From Chloroflexota bacterium (GTDB taxonomy: Bacteria > Chloroflexota > Anaerolineae > Anaerolineales > UBA4823), in the NCBI GenBank assembly GCA_030613705.1, contig JAUWLJ010000181.1:1-5358 (forward strand): a DNA stretch of 5,358 bases, in the 5' to 3' direction. Both the position numbers and the translations under genes were made by a program. The notes beneath the pieces are model-generated. The model had not been told where the DNA came from. It searched no databases and saw only the letters and a program-made list of their open reading frames with translations. This document shows, piece after piece, positions 1 to 5,157 of this stretch; the first letter of the stretch is position 1; each line of letters begins with the position of its first letter.

Positions 1-264
1 CTTCGAGCACATGAACTCGATTTCTTCTTGATCGCCGAGATAATCGCTGCCTTTTACTGTATCGTAGATGTGCCATTCAGGATGGTCTTCCTCAGAATTA
101 CCGAGGGCAGCTCCTACACCACCTTGAGCAGTGCCTGTGTGAGAGCGAGTGGGGTAAAGTTTGCTGATTACTGCGGTGTCAGCGTTTTTTGAGGCGTATA
201 GGGCCGCCATCAATCCAGCTCCTCCCGCCCCAATAACGATGACTTCAAACTTATGAATGTTCAT
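1..264 (-). CDS. sdhA: Succinate dehydrogenase flavoprotein subunit, N-terminal part (truncated by window edge)
   Basis: This is the first 88 codons of the FAD-binding subunit, which oxidises succinate to fumarate on the cytoplasmic face and passes electrons to SdhB. The start ATG (264-262) is followed by [18 protein letters not shown], the Rossmann dinucleotide-binding GxGxxG fold (G at residues 12, 14-15 and 17). Next comes the [16 protein letters not shown] segment (about residues 34-49). Its histidine in SHT is, by family knowledge, the residue that carries covalent 8-alpha-N3-histidyl-FAD. The [12 protein letters not shown] segment is also typical of SdhA/FrdA. A GAGGG ribosome site (plus-strand 273-277) lies 8 nt before the ATG and supports the start. 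The gene continues beyond position 1, so the active-site arginine and capping domain cannot be seen. It is the third gene of sdhC-sdhD-sdhA. The 127-nt gap from sdhD is longer than the other spacings in the operon. Confidence 0.96.
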   Translation of the reverse strand, partial: MNIHKFEVIVIGAGGAGLMAALYASKNADTAVISKLYPTRSHTGTAQGGVGAALGNSEEDHPEWHIYDTVKGSDYLGDQEEIEFMCSK

Positions 265-391
265 GTATTGATCCCTCAAACCTCATTAAAGAGATTAGGT
301 GGTGAACCAGTCCGGCGCAAAGGAAATTGGACTAAGAAGCTCCGCAATTATATAACAGAACCAGTAAAGAGGAACTAGAAATTGATAATGG
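265..391 (-). promoter_or_regulatory. sdhD-sdhA spacer with possible internal promoter
   Basis: This 127-nt non-coding gap separates sdhD from sdhA. On the minus strand it contains a perfect TATAAT (plus-strand 347-352), about 83 nt before the sdhA start, but no good -35 hexamer at 16-18 nt. I see no convincing hairpin with a U-tract. It could be an internal promoter or simply untranslated linker. Only the hexamer and the gap length are directly observed; promoter function is a guess. Confidence 0.25.
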
Positions 392-811
392 TCAGGAGAA
401 TAAGATTACATAAACGGCGATAACCATCGCAAATGTCCACAGCAGAAAGATGAAACCGCGGATGAAAGGTCGCGCGATGGATTGCCCAATAAAATCCTCG
501 ATAACCCCCCGTAAACCGTTAAAACCATGCGTAACACCAAAAAAGACGATCAATATTTGCATCACCTGCCAGAAAGCATTCGCCCATCCGAGAGTCACAT
601 CCGGAATGTCACTGTTGATGATGTGATTTGGGTTGGGGAAAAAAGTCCAGCGCATCAGTGTTGGCAGGTCGACTTGTGTCCTGGCACCATAGGCGAATGC
701 GCTGATAATACCAATTGCTGCCAGCAGGATCAAGGATAATCCCGATATGCGGGTGAAGATCCACATAACATATTCAAAAGACAAACCAGGTTGTACAGTC
801 CGAGAACTCAT
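392..811 (-). CDS. sdhD: Succinate dehydrogenase membrane anchor SdhD, copy 1 (atypical)
   Basis: This is a 139-residue membrane anchor with three hydrophobic segments (about residues 17-40, 80-100 and 116-137). It pairs with SdhC to hold SdhAB on the membrane and build the quinone site. The family signature is seen as W17..R21-x-S-G24 in TM1 and H95-G-F-N-G-L-R101 followed by E-D106-F107 after TM2. The start at 811 is chosen over an upstream in-frame ATG at 913 because it begins the family-like N-terminus, has GGAGG (plus-strand 821-825) 9 nt upstream, and lies just after the sdhC stop. Three things are odd. The position 10 residues after S-G in TM1 is Gly34, where copy 2 has His41. The Asp-Tyr pair of the quinone site is Asp-Phe. 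About 21 extra residues lie between the RW motif (54-55) and TM2. It is still clearly SdhD by context and motifs. Confidence 0.88.
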   Translation of the reverse strand: MSSRTVQPGLSFEYVMWIFTRISGLSLILLAAIGIISAFAYGARTQVDLPTLMRWTFFPNPNHIINSDIPDVTLGWANAFWQVMQILIVFFGVTHGFNGLRGVIEDFIGQSIARPFIRGFIFLLWTFAMVIAVYVILFS

Positions 812-828
812 CTCTAGATTCCTCCGGG

Positions 829-1221
829 TTAATAGCTGCCAGCGACGGCGTGCTGGATGAGGATGAACACAGTGAGCCCGTATATGGGTATGAAAATGAA
901 CAACTGTAGCCACAGAGCTTCCCGCTGGAAAACCTGGAATTTCGGCCAGATATCAAGGATGGCAATGCGCATCCCGTTTAATCCATGGAAGATCACAATG
1001 AAAATTACGACGATCTGGAAAATCCAAGATTCATAAACGATGTTGATATTGGTAGCCAGATCGCTCCCAGTTTGCTGCATGAAGAAAGAGGCGAAGACAT
1101 GCGTGCCAACGAATAACACCATAGCAATTCCCGTGACCCGATGAAGCATCCATGCCCACATCGGTCCACCGCCTCGGTATTTGAGACCTGCAAAGAACCC
1201 GACCCTGCGATTGAGTCCCAT
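829..1221 (-). CDS. sdhC: Succinate dehydrogenase cytochrome b subunit SdhC, copy 1
   Basis: This 130-residue protein has three transmembrane segments (about 22-47, 64-87 and 103-123). It carries the SdhC signature L26-H27-R28-V-T-G31, a second TM1 histidine at H41 (in THVF), and F78-H79-G-L-N-G-M-R85 in TM2. By family knowledge the TM2 histidine is a haem b ligand, and H41 is a candidate ligand for a second haem in two-haem (type A) enzymes. It is the first gene of sdhC-sdhD-sdhA and ends 17 nt before sdhD, with the sdhD ribosome site inside that gap. The start is firm: GAGGAGGT (plus-strand 1227-1234) lies 5 nt before the ATG. The serine that precedes the HR pair by three residues in E. coli SdhC is Trp24 here, so the quinone pocket is not of the E. 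coli type. Confidence 0.92.
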   Translation of the reverse strand: MGLNRRVGFFAGLKYRGGGPMWAWMLHRVTGIAMVLFVGTHVFASFFMQQTGSDLATNINIVYESWIFQIVVIFIVIFHGLNGMRIAILDIWPKFQVFQREALWLQLFIFIPIYGLTVFILIQHAVAGSY

Positions 1222-1402
1222 CTTTTACCTCCTCAACCATTAACAAAAAACCTCTGACTCGTAATAAGTATTATTGCATTCCTTTATATCATCAGAAAAG
1301 TGACAATGATCATGGATTATTAGTTTCAGATATCCTTATAATTCATGGCAATTTCATCTAAAATTAGTCTGGGAGTATATTGCTGAATTATGGAGAAATT
1401 AA
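1222..1402. promoter_or_regulatory. Divergent sdh / qcr control region
   Basis: This 181-nt AT-rich region separates the minus-strand sdh operon from the plus-strand Rieske operon and must hold both promoters. On the plus strand TATAAT occurs at 1337-1342, 60 nt before the Rieske ATG, with only a weak TGGATT (1313-1318) as a possible -35. On the minus strand a TATAAA (plus-strand 1283-1288) lies upstream of the sdhC ribosome site. Possible operators are the inverted repeat AATAA-GTA-TTATT (1263-1275) and the palindrome ATGATCAT (1306-1313). The hexamers and palindromes are directly visible; their roles are inferred, and AT-rich DNA produces such matches by chance. Confidence 0.55.
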
Positions 1403-1894
1403 ATGGCTGATTCACATGAGGTCCAACGCCGGGATTTTGTCAACATCGTCCTGGTGGGTATTGGTTCAGTGATCGGTCTAATTATCGGTATCCCAGCAGT
1501 CGCTTACCTGCTTTCACCCGCGGTAAAAATCAAAGTGGAAGAAGCCTGGATACCTCTCGGTCCATTGGATGTTTATCCTCTGGATGACCCGACATTATTT
1601 TCATATACCCGCACGAAGATTAACGGTTGGGAAAAGACTGTCAACAGTTATGGTGCCTATGTATGGCGCTACGGGGAGGGGCAATCTGAGGTCAAAGTTT
1701 ACTCGAATAGGTGCACCCACCTGAGCTGCAGGGTAACCTGGACAGAAGAGACAAGTATTTACTTCTGCCCCTGTCATGATGGTCGATTTAACAAGGAAGG
1801 CGAGGTTGTCGCCGGTCCGCCCCCGGAACCACTTTTTGAATTCGAGACGAAGGTGGAGGAAGGGGTTTTGTCCATCAAGCATCTGGAAGTGTGA
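1403..1894 (+). CDS. qcrA: Rieske [2Fe-2S] protein of a cytochrome bc/b6c complex
   Basis: This 163-residue protein takes the first electron from quinol at the Qo site of cytochrome b and passes it to cytochrome c. Residues R9-R10-D-F begin a twin-arginine-type signal anchor with one hydrophobic helix (about 13-37), so the soluble domain lies outside the membrane. Box I is C104-T-H106-L-S-C109 and box II is C122-P-C124-H125-D-G-R-F129. Cluster ligands should be C104, H106, C122 and H125, with a C109-C124 disulphide. The proline loop G138-P-P-P-E is present. Box II has Gly and Phe where high-potential Rieske proteins have Ser and Tyr, which fits a low-potential menaquinol system. The start ATG has GGAGA (1392-1396) upstream. 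The stop is 2 nt before the best start of the next gene. Length and order match QcrA of Gram-positive-type complexes. Confidence 0.96.
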   Translation: MADSHEVQRRDFVNIVLVGIGSVIGLIIGIPAVAYLLSPAVKIKVEEAWIPLGPLDVYPLDDPTLFSYTRTKINGWEKTVNSYGAYVWRYGEGQSEVKVYSNRCTHLSCRVTWTEETSIYFCPCHDGRFNKEGEVVAGPPPEPLFEFETKVEEGVLSIKHLEV

Positions 1895-1896
1895 AG

Positions 1897-2559
1897 ATGA
1901 CAGCAAGAGTTGTGAGTTGGTTGGATGAACGCTTAGGGCTTATCTCAATCTATAGCTTGGTGTTTGATCGTAAAGTTCCCAAGGTGAATTGGTGGTTTAC
2001 TCTGGGGAGTGCCAGCTTGTTCTTATTCATTATGCAAGGGGTAACTGGTGTTTTCTTATCGGTTTATTATGTGCCAGACCCGAGCAAAGCATACGACAGT
2101 ATCCAATACATTATGACCGGAGTGACCTTCGGTTGGTTGATACGGGGAATTCATCATTGGGGCGCCTCCCTGATGGTGATTTTTGTTTTCATCCACATGC
2201 TGCGTACATTCTTCATGGGTGCTTATAAATTTCCCCGGGAGCTCACCTGGTTGACTGGCGTGATTTTGCTGTTGGCAACCCTTGGAATGGGTTTCACCGG
2301 CTACCTACTGCCATGGAATCAACGAGCTTATTGGGCGACAACGGTTGGTACTGCTATTGCTGGCACAGTACCAGTGATTGGAGATTTTATCCTGCGAGTA
2401 CTTCGTGGGGGTAATGATCTCAGCGCGGTTACCCTGGCGAGATTTTTCTCTGTTCACATTTGGTTCTTACCGGTGGTGATCCTCGGCCTGATCAGTGTCC
2501 ACATGTACCTGATAATTCGCTTGGGTATCTCGAGTGTGCCCAAAGAAGAAGAGGGATAG
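1897..2559 (+). CDS. qcrB: Cytochrome b (b6-type, four-helix) subunit
   Basis: This 220-residue diheme cytochrome b is the N-terminal half of a split cytochrome b. Haem ligands are H86 and H100 in helix B and H187 and H202 in helix D. The 14 residues between H187 and H202 are the b6f spacing; mitochondrial-type bc1 has 13. Other family motifs are QYIMTGVTFGWLIR (70-83), PRELTW (113-118) and GYLLPWNQ (135-142). Residue 35 is Thr, where b6 and Bacillus-type proteins carry the Cys that binds the extra covalent haem c. I chose ATG 1897 because GGAAG (1885-1889) lies 7 nt upstream. A GTG at 1891 overlapping the Rieske stop (GTGA) is possible and would add two residues. The protein ends after helix D, so the Qo PEWY loop must come from the next gene. 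Confidence 0.96.
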   Translation: MTARVVSWLDERLGLISIYSLVFDRKVPKVNWWFTLGSASLFLFIMQGVTGVFLSVYYVPDPSKAYDSIQYIMTGVTFGWLIRGIHHWGASLMVIFVFIHMLRTFFMGAYKFPRELTWLTGVILLLATLGMGFTGYLLPWNQRAYWATTVGTAIAGTVPVIGDFILRVLRGGNDLSAVTLARFFSVHIWFLPVVILGLISVHMYLIIRLGISSVPKEEEG

Positions 2560-2564
2560 TTCTC

Positions 2565-2569
2565 AGGAG
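2565..2569 (+). promoter_or_regulatory. Ribosome binding site setting a TTG start for qcrC
   Basis: AGGAG is followed by 7 nt and then TTG at 2577. It is the only well-placed ribosome site between the qcrB stop and the first conserved residues of the next protein. The first in-frame ATG after it falls at residue 78, beyond the PEWY motif, so the TTG start is well supported. Confidence 0.8.
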
Positions 2570-2576
2570 CGGCAGC

Positions 2577-3767
2577 TTGAACGAAGAACAAAAGAAAACC
2601 TATCTGGAAGAATATAAGCAAGAAAAGGAGCAGGGGGTTAAGTTCTACCCGGATATTATTTACAAGGACCTCCTTGTTTCTTTTGCTATCTTTTTGCTGT
2701 TGCTTGGGTTGGCAATTTTTGTGGGTGTCCCCGCTGAACCGCCAGTTGATCCGGGTGACAGCACGTATATTCCTCGCCCAGAATGGTATTTCTTATTTCT
2801 CTTCCAGATGCTGAAATATTTCCCAGGTCAGATCGAGTGGGTTGGTACTGTCATCATTCCAACCATCGCTGTCCTGGCATTACTCCTGCTCCCTTTTTAC
2901 GATCGCAGCCCATTTCGCCATTGGAAGATGCGCAAGGTCGCCGCGGTGATCATGAGCGTGGTTGTGATTGGCATAGTGGGATTAACTATTCTGGCCGCAG
3001 TTGCGACCCCCCCACAAGAGGAAACTGCCCTGGCGACAACCATTACCGATAAAATCGTCCTCGGGCAGGATGTATACTCAATCCATTGTGTTGAGTGTCA
3101 CGGTGCCGAAGGTGAGGGGGGTGAGATTATCGGTGTGGAAGGTTTGGAGGGGGTGTTCGTCAAGGCGATCAGCAGCCAGGATGAGATGTACACTCGTTCT
3201 GATGATACCTTTTTCGCCATCATTGATTATGGCCAACCCGACCTGGGCATGCCGCCTTCTGGCTTAGGGTATGGCGGGGAGCTGTTGCGCGGCGAAATTG
3301 ATGCCATAGTCACATTTATGCGCTACACCTGGGATGACCGGGTCGAGATTCCAGAGGAAGCTGCCCAGGCTGGGGCGATTCCAGCACTTGGACCAGATGA
3401 GATCCCCTCCTTTGAGGTGCATGTTGGACCGATTGTGAAACGCTATTGCGTTTCCTGTCATCGCCCGGGCAAGAAAAATAATAATTACTTAATGCGCTCA
3501 TTCCAAGAAACCATGGAAACTGGCGATAACGCTCCCAATGTGATCCCAGGAGATCTTAATTCAAATAATATCTTGATGCTCCATCGCCAGGAGATTGAAG
3601 CGGGTGGCCCGATGCCGCCCACTCGGGCACTTAAACCAGAGCTGATCGAGATCTTTGAAAGGTGGGTTCTCGGTGGAGCACCGGAAACAGCGGAAGAAGC
3701 CGCGGCGCTTTCTCCTACCGCTGTGCCTACCGCCCCCGAGGCAACAGAGACTTCAGTCTCTCCATAG
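2577..3767 (+). CDS. qcrC: Subunit IV fused to a diheme cytochrome c
   Basis: This 396-residue fusion completes the quinol oxidising complex. Residues 1-145 are subunit IV: F23-Y-P-D-I-I-Y-K-D before helix E (about 32-51), the Qo motif P68-E-W-Y71, then helices at about 88-106 and 120-143. An exported part follows with two c-type haem sites. The first is C171-V-E-C-H175 with likely axial Met225 (GMPP). The second is C291-V-S-C-H295 with likely axial Met346 (PMPP). A Pro/Thr/Ala/Glu tail (about 369-396) ends the protein. Bacillus QcrC has the same fusion logic but a single haem, so the second cytochrome domain is an addition; its S/N..NNILML....PMPP end resembles planctomycete-type cytochrome c modules. 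It should take electrons from the Rieske protein and pass them to an oxidase or soluble carrier. The TTG start has a strong ribosome site. It lies 17 nt after qcrB in the same operon. Confidence 0.93.
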   Translation: MNEEQKKTYLEEYKQEKEQGVKFYPDIIYKDLLVSFAIFLLLLGLAIFVGVPAEPPVDPGDSTYIPRPEWYFLFLFQMLKYFPGQIEWVGTVIIPTIAVLALLLLPFYDRSPFRHWKMRKVAAVIMSVVVIGIVGLTILAAVATPPQEETALATTITDKIVLGQDVYSIHCVECHGAEGEGGEIIGVEGLEGVFVKAISSQDEMYTRSDDTFFAIIDYGQPDLGMPPSGLGYGGELLRGEIDAIVTFMRYTWDDRVEIPEEAAQAGAIPALGPDEIPSFEVHVGPIVKRYCVSCHRPGKKNNNYLMRSFQETMETGDNAPNVIPGDLNSNNILMLHRQEIEAGGPMPPTRALKPELIEIFERWVLGGAPETAEEAAALSPTAVPTAPEATETSVSP

Positions 3768-3974
3768 GCAATTCCTGAGGATACGGAGGTACCAACCCCG
3801 ACATCACCGCTCCATCCTTCCAGACACTGACGCAACATCGACCTCAACATCGCAGCTGCAATTGGATCGTATTCATCAGCGTATTACATCAACCGTAGTC
3901 CAATTGCGATCAACACAGCCTCATTGACCCTCACGTCGTGCTTGGGTTGGGAACCGTCCCTCAGATTGCATCGC
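3768..3974. other. Non-coding 3' region with apparent lost extension of the Pro/Thr tail
   Basis: There is no gene here with a start codon and ribosome site. Read in frame past the qcrC TAG, the next 20 codons give AIPEDTEVPTPTSP and then a short end at TGA (3828-3830), the same Pro/Thr/Glu style as the tail before the stop. In the next frame the stretch from about 3817 to 3927 encodes a Ser/Thr-rich string (TDATSTSTSQLQL). This may be a decayed tail extension or ordinary 3' sequence. A 9-bp inverted pair, GCAATTGGA (3858-3866) and TCCAATTGC (3899-3907), has a 32-nt loop and is probably too loose to matter. Confidence 0.35.
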
Positions 3975-4010
3975 GAAGAGCCTCTCAGAAATGGGAGGCT
4001 CTTCTATTGC
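3975..4010 (+). terminator. Terminator hairpin after the qcr operon
   Basis: A perfect 10-bp stem, GAAGAGCCTC (3975-3984) and GAGGCTCTTC (3995-4004), encloses a 10-nt loop. Two more pairs (T-G and C-G) can form inside it. The sequence after the stem is only moderately T-rich (TATTGCC), so the classic U-tract is weak. Its position 207 nt after the only upstream gene, and before a convergent gene, supports a terminator for qcrABC. Confidence 0.65.
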
Positions 4011-4029
4011 CATCTAAATCCTTTGGCTC

Positions 4030-4045
4030 CAACACTCCAGTGTTG
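4030..4045. repeat. Short perfect palindrome
   Basis: CAACACTCCAGTGTTG has 7-bp arms around a 2-nt centre, and TTTCC follows on the plus strand. As RNA it could form a 6-bp stem with a TCCA loop, possibly a back-up terminator 26 nt past the main hairpin. As DNA it looks like a repressor operator. There is no neighbouring promoter to support the latter. Confidence 0.3.
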
Positions 4046-4111
4046 TTTCCAGACGATTTAAGAATATAAGAGCGTTTGCTCAGGTTCGATTATCGCCTCG
4101 AAAGTTAAACG

Positions 4112-4136
4112 GAAAATTCTCTCTCCAAGAATTTTC
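4112..4136. repeat. AT-rich inverted repeat inside the remnant
   Basis: GAAAATTCT (4112-4120) and AGAATTTTC (4128-4136) form a 9-bp stem with a 7-nt loop. It lies within the start-less remnant and about 180 nt beyond the convergent sdhD copy 2 stop. It may be incidental or a weak transcription stop for either strand; no clear U-tract follows on either side. Confidence 0.25.
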
Positions 4137-4282
4137 TCCCCAGGATGCAGCACCGATTTTTACTAAATACTTGCCTGAATTCCCCATTACCAAGCCATAT
4201 TTCGATGCCGATCTAAATTCTCCCCTCAGTGCTTTCGTTGAGCATGACACCACACGTCCAGTTTTCGTAATAAGACCTCTTG

Positions 4283-4313
4283 ACGATTCCAATTGAGAGA
4301 TCTTAGGAATCGT
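4283..4313 (-). terminator. Possible terminator after sdhD copy 2
   Basis: ACGATTCC (4283-4290) and GGAATCGT (4306-4313) make a perfect 8-bp stem with a 15-nt loop. Read on the minus strand it begins 6 nt after the sdhD stop codon. No run of T follows, so a rho-independent role is uncertain. It spans the end of the convergent remnant. Confidence 0.35.
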
Positions 4314-4319
4314 TGTTCA

Positions 4320-4718
4320 TCAAACCTCGGGAATACGCACACCGCCGATGATAGCCATGGCTCCAATCAGGGAGAGCACAAACCATAGTACCAACAAGAC
4401 CCAGGTGACTTTCGTGCGGGTGCTGTCCTGGCGAATATAATCGTTGAGCACCTGGCGCAGCCCGTTGACACCGTGAGCGAAGGCGAATGCCAGCAGCAAA
4501 AAATCGTAGACTCGCCACCCAAGCGAAGCCCAGCGCAGGGCAACGTAATCCAGATCGATGCTGTGGACCCCTACCAAGACATCCTGAATCAGAACATGAC
4601 CCCAGGCTAAGGGGATCAGCAGCAAACCGCTGTAGCGCATCCACTTCCAGGCTATGCTTTCGAAGCCATCCAGAACTGCAGTTTGATTAATCTGGTTTTG
4701 ATTAGTGTTAGTTGTCAT
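4320..4718 (-). CDS. sdhD: Succinate dehydrogenase membrane anchor SdhD, copy 2
   Basis: This 132-residue SdhD-type anchor has three transmembrane segments (about 27-48, 70-91 and 105-126) after a polar Asn/Gln/Thr-rich N-terminus. It shows the full family pattern: W26-M-R28-Y-S-G31, the TM1 histidine H41, L61-R-W63, W68-R69-x-x-D72, H82-G-V-N-G-L-R88 and N92-D93-Y94. H82 lies 11 residues before D93-Y94, the same spacing as haem ligand H71 and D82-Y83 in E. coli SdhD. H41 with H82 gives this protein two candidate haem ligands. It follows sdhC copy 2 after 18 nt. Its ribosome site is weak (AAAGAGAA, about 8 nt upstream), so it may rely on translational coupling. No catalytic subunit gene follows; the next DNA is a gene remnant and the convergent qcr operon. 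Confidence 0.9.
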   Translation of the reverse strand: MTTNTNQNQINQTAVLDGFESIAWKWMRYSGLLLIPLAWGHVLIQDVLVGVHSIDLDYVALRWASLGWRVYDFLLLAFAFAHGVNGLRQVLNDYIRQDSTRTKVTWVLLVLWFVLSLIGAMAIIGGVRIPEV

Positions 4719-4736
4719 ATTAATTTTCTCTTTTGT

Positions 4737-5147
4737 TCACAACCCGAAGTTGTTGACCAATAAACTGCGTCCCATCATGAAAGCAGCAGGCAGCCAGATG
4801 AGAATAGCAATCACTAAACTCCAGATGGCGGATTTGCGTTGAGTTTCTACATTCCAGCGATCCGGTGCGAACAAGTCGAAGATGGCTATCCGGGCACCGT
4901 TCACGCCATGATAAATGACAAAAAAGACCAGCGCGATCTCTCCTATCATGAAGGGGGTACTCCGGTAGATTTCAATGGCATGCTCGTAGAGTGAAGGAAA
5001 AAAATACACCGTAGAAGTATCCAGGATATGCACTGCCAGGAAGAGCAGCGTCCCCAATCCTGCCAGACGGTGCAGGATAAAGCTCAGCTGCCCTACTTTG
5101 CCGCGGTAGCGTGCCATGCCTAAAATATTCAGTTTTAGAGAATCCAT
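4737..5147 (-). CDS. sdhC: Succinate dehydrogenase cytochrome b subunit SdhC, copy 2
   Basis: This 136-residue SdhC-type anchor has three transmembrane segments (about 22-42, 67-90 and 107-127). Key residues are Y14-R-G16 near the N-terminus, L25-H26-R27-L-A-G30, TM1 histidine H40, and Y79-H80-G-V-N-G-A-R86-I-A-I-F-D91 in TM2. H40 and H80 match H41 and H79 of copy 1, so both copies keep the same two SdhC histidines. The two SdhC proteins share these motifs but differ in most other positions, so this is not a recent tandem duplication. The start has GGAGGT (plus-strand 5152-5157) 4 nt upstream. It is the first gene of a two-gene sdhC-sdhD unit transcribed toward the qcr operon. Its partner SdhAB may come from the operon at 1-1221 or from genes outside the window. 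Confidence 0.9.
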   Translation of the reverse strand: MDSLKLNILGMARYRGKVGQLSFILHRLAGLGTLLFLAVHILDTSTVYFFPSLYEHAIEIYRSTPFMIGEIALVFFVIYHGVNGARIAIFDLFAPDRWNVETQRKSAIWSLVIAILIWLPAAFMMGRSLLVNNFGL

Positions 5148-5157
5148 GCTAACCTCC

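Larger units (their letters stand above)
4018..4296 (+). pseudogene. Start-less C-terminal remnant, DUF385/deazaflavin-nitroreductase-like (tentative)
   Basis: The frame is open from a TAA at 4015-4017 to a TGA at 4294-4296, but it has no ATG, GTG or TTG start and no ribosome site. From about 4081 it reads as plausible protein: V-R-L-S-P-R-K-L-N-G-K-F, then A-A-P-I-F-T-K-Y-L-P-E-F, K-P-Y-F-D-A-D, and a closing R-P-V-F-V-I-R-P-L-D-D. From memory this order (charged strand, helix with AP..xxYL, PYFD, then HPVF-like end) resembles the C-terminus of DUF385/F420-dependent nitroreductase-like proteins, which are common in Chloroflexota and Actinobacteria. Here the usual His of HPVF is Arg. The cofactor-binding N-terminal part is missing. 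I read it as a gene stump left by a deletion. The open frame is observed; the family call is recognition by eye without a search. Confidence 0.42.

Noticed and set aside
360..371. 12-mer ACCAGTAAAGAG shared with 5177-5188, both upstream of minus-strand sdh genes
   Set aside because: About one or two 12-mer matches are expected by chance across both strands of a window this size, and the distances to the gene starts differ (about 96 and 30 nt).
812..913. 34-residue N-terminal extension of sdhD copy 1 from the ATG at 913
   Set aside because: It would overlap the end of sdhC by 85 nt, is His/Arg-rich and unlike any SdhD N-terminus, and the ATG at 811 has a proper ribosome site.
2460..2576. 39-residue upstream extension of qcrC from the ATG at 2460
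   Set aside because: It lies inside qcrB in another frame and is not family-like; TTG at 2577 has an AGGAG at ideal spacing.
3485..3850. 121-codon minus-strand frame opposite the qcrC tail
   Set aside because: It is a shadow of the qcrC coding strand; its Ser/Ala/Gly richness mirrors the Pro/Thr/Ala codons on the other strand.
4080..4292. 70-codon minus-strand frame opposite the gene remnant
   Set aside because: The plus-strand reading of the same DNA looks like real protein ending (PYFDAD, RPVFVI), whereas the minus-strand frame has no motif, and no good ribosome site.
829..5147. Recent duplication of the sdhCD pair
   Set aside because: The two copies share motifs but differ at most positions, in loop length and in key ligands, and I see no long nucleotide repeat between them.
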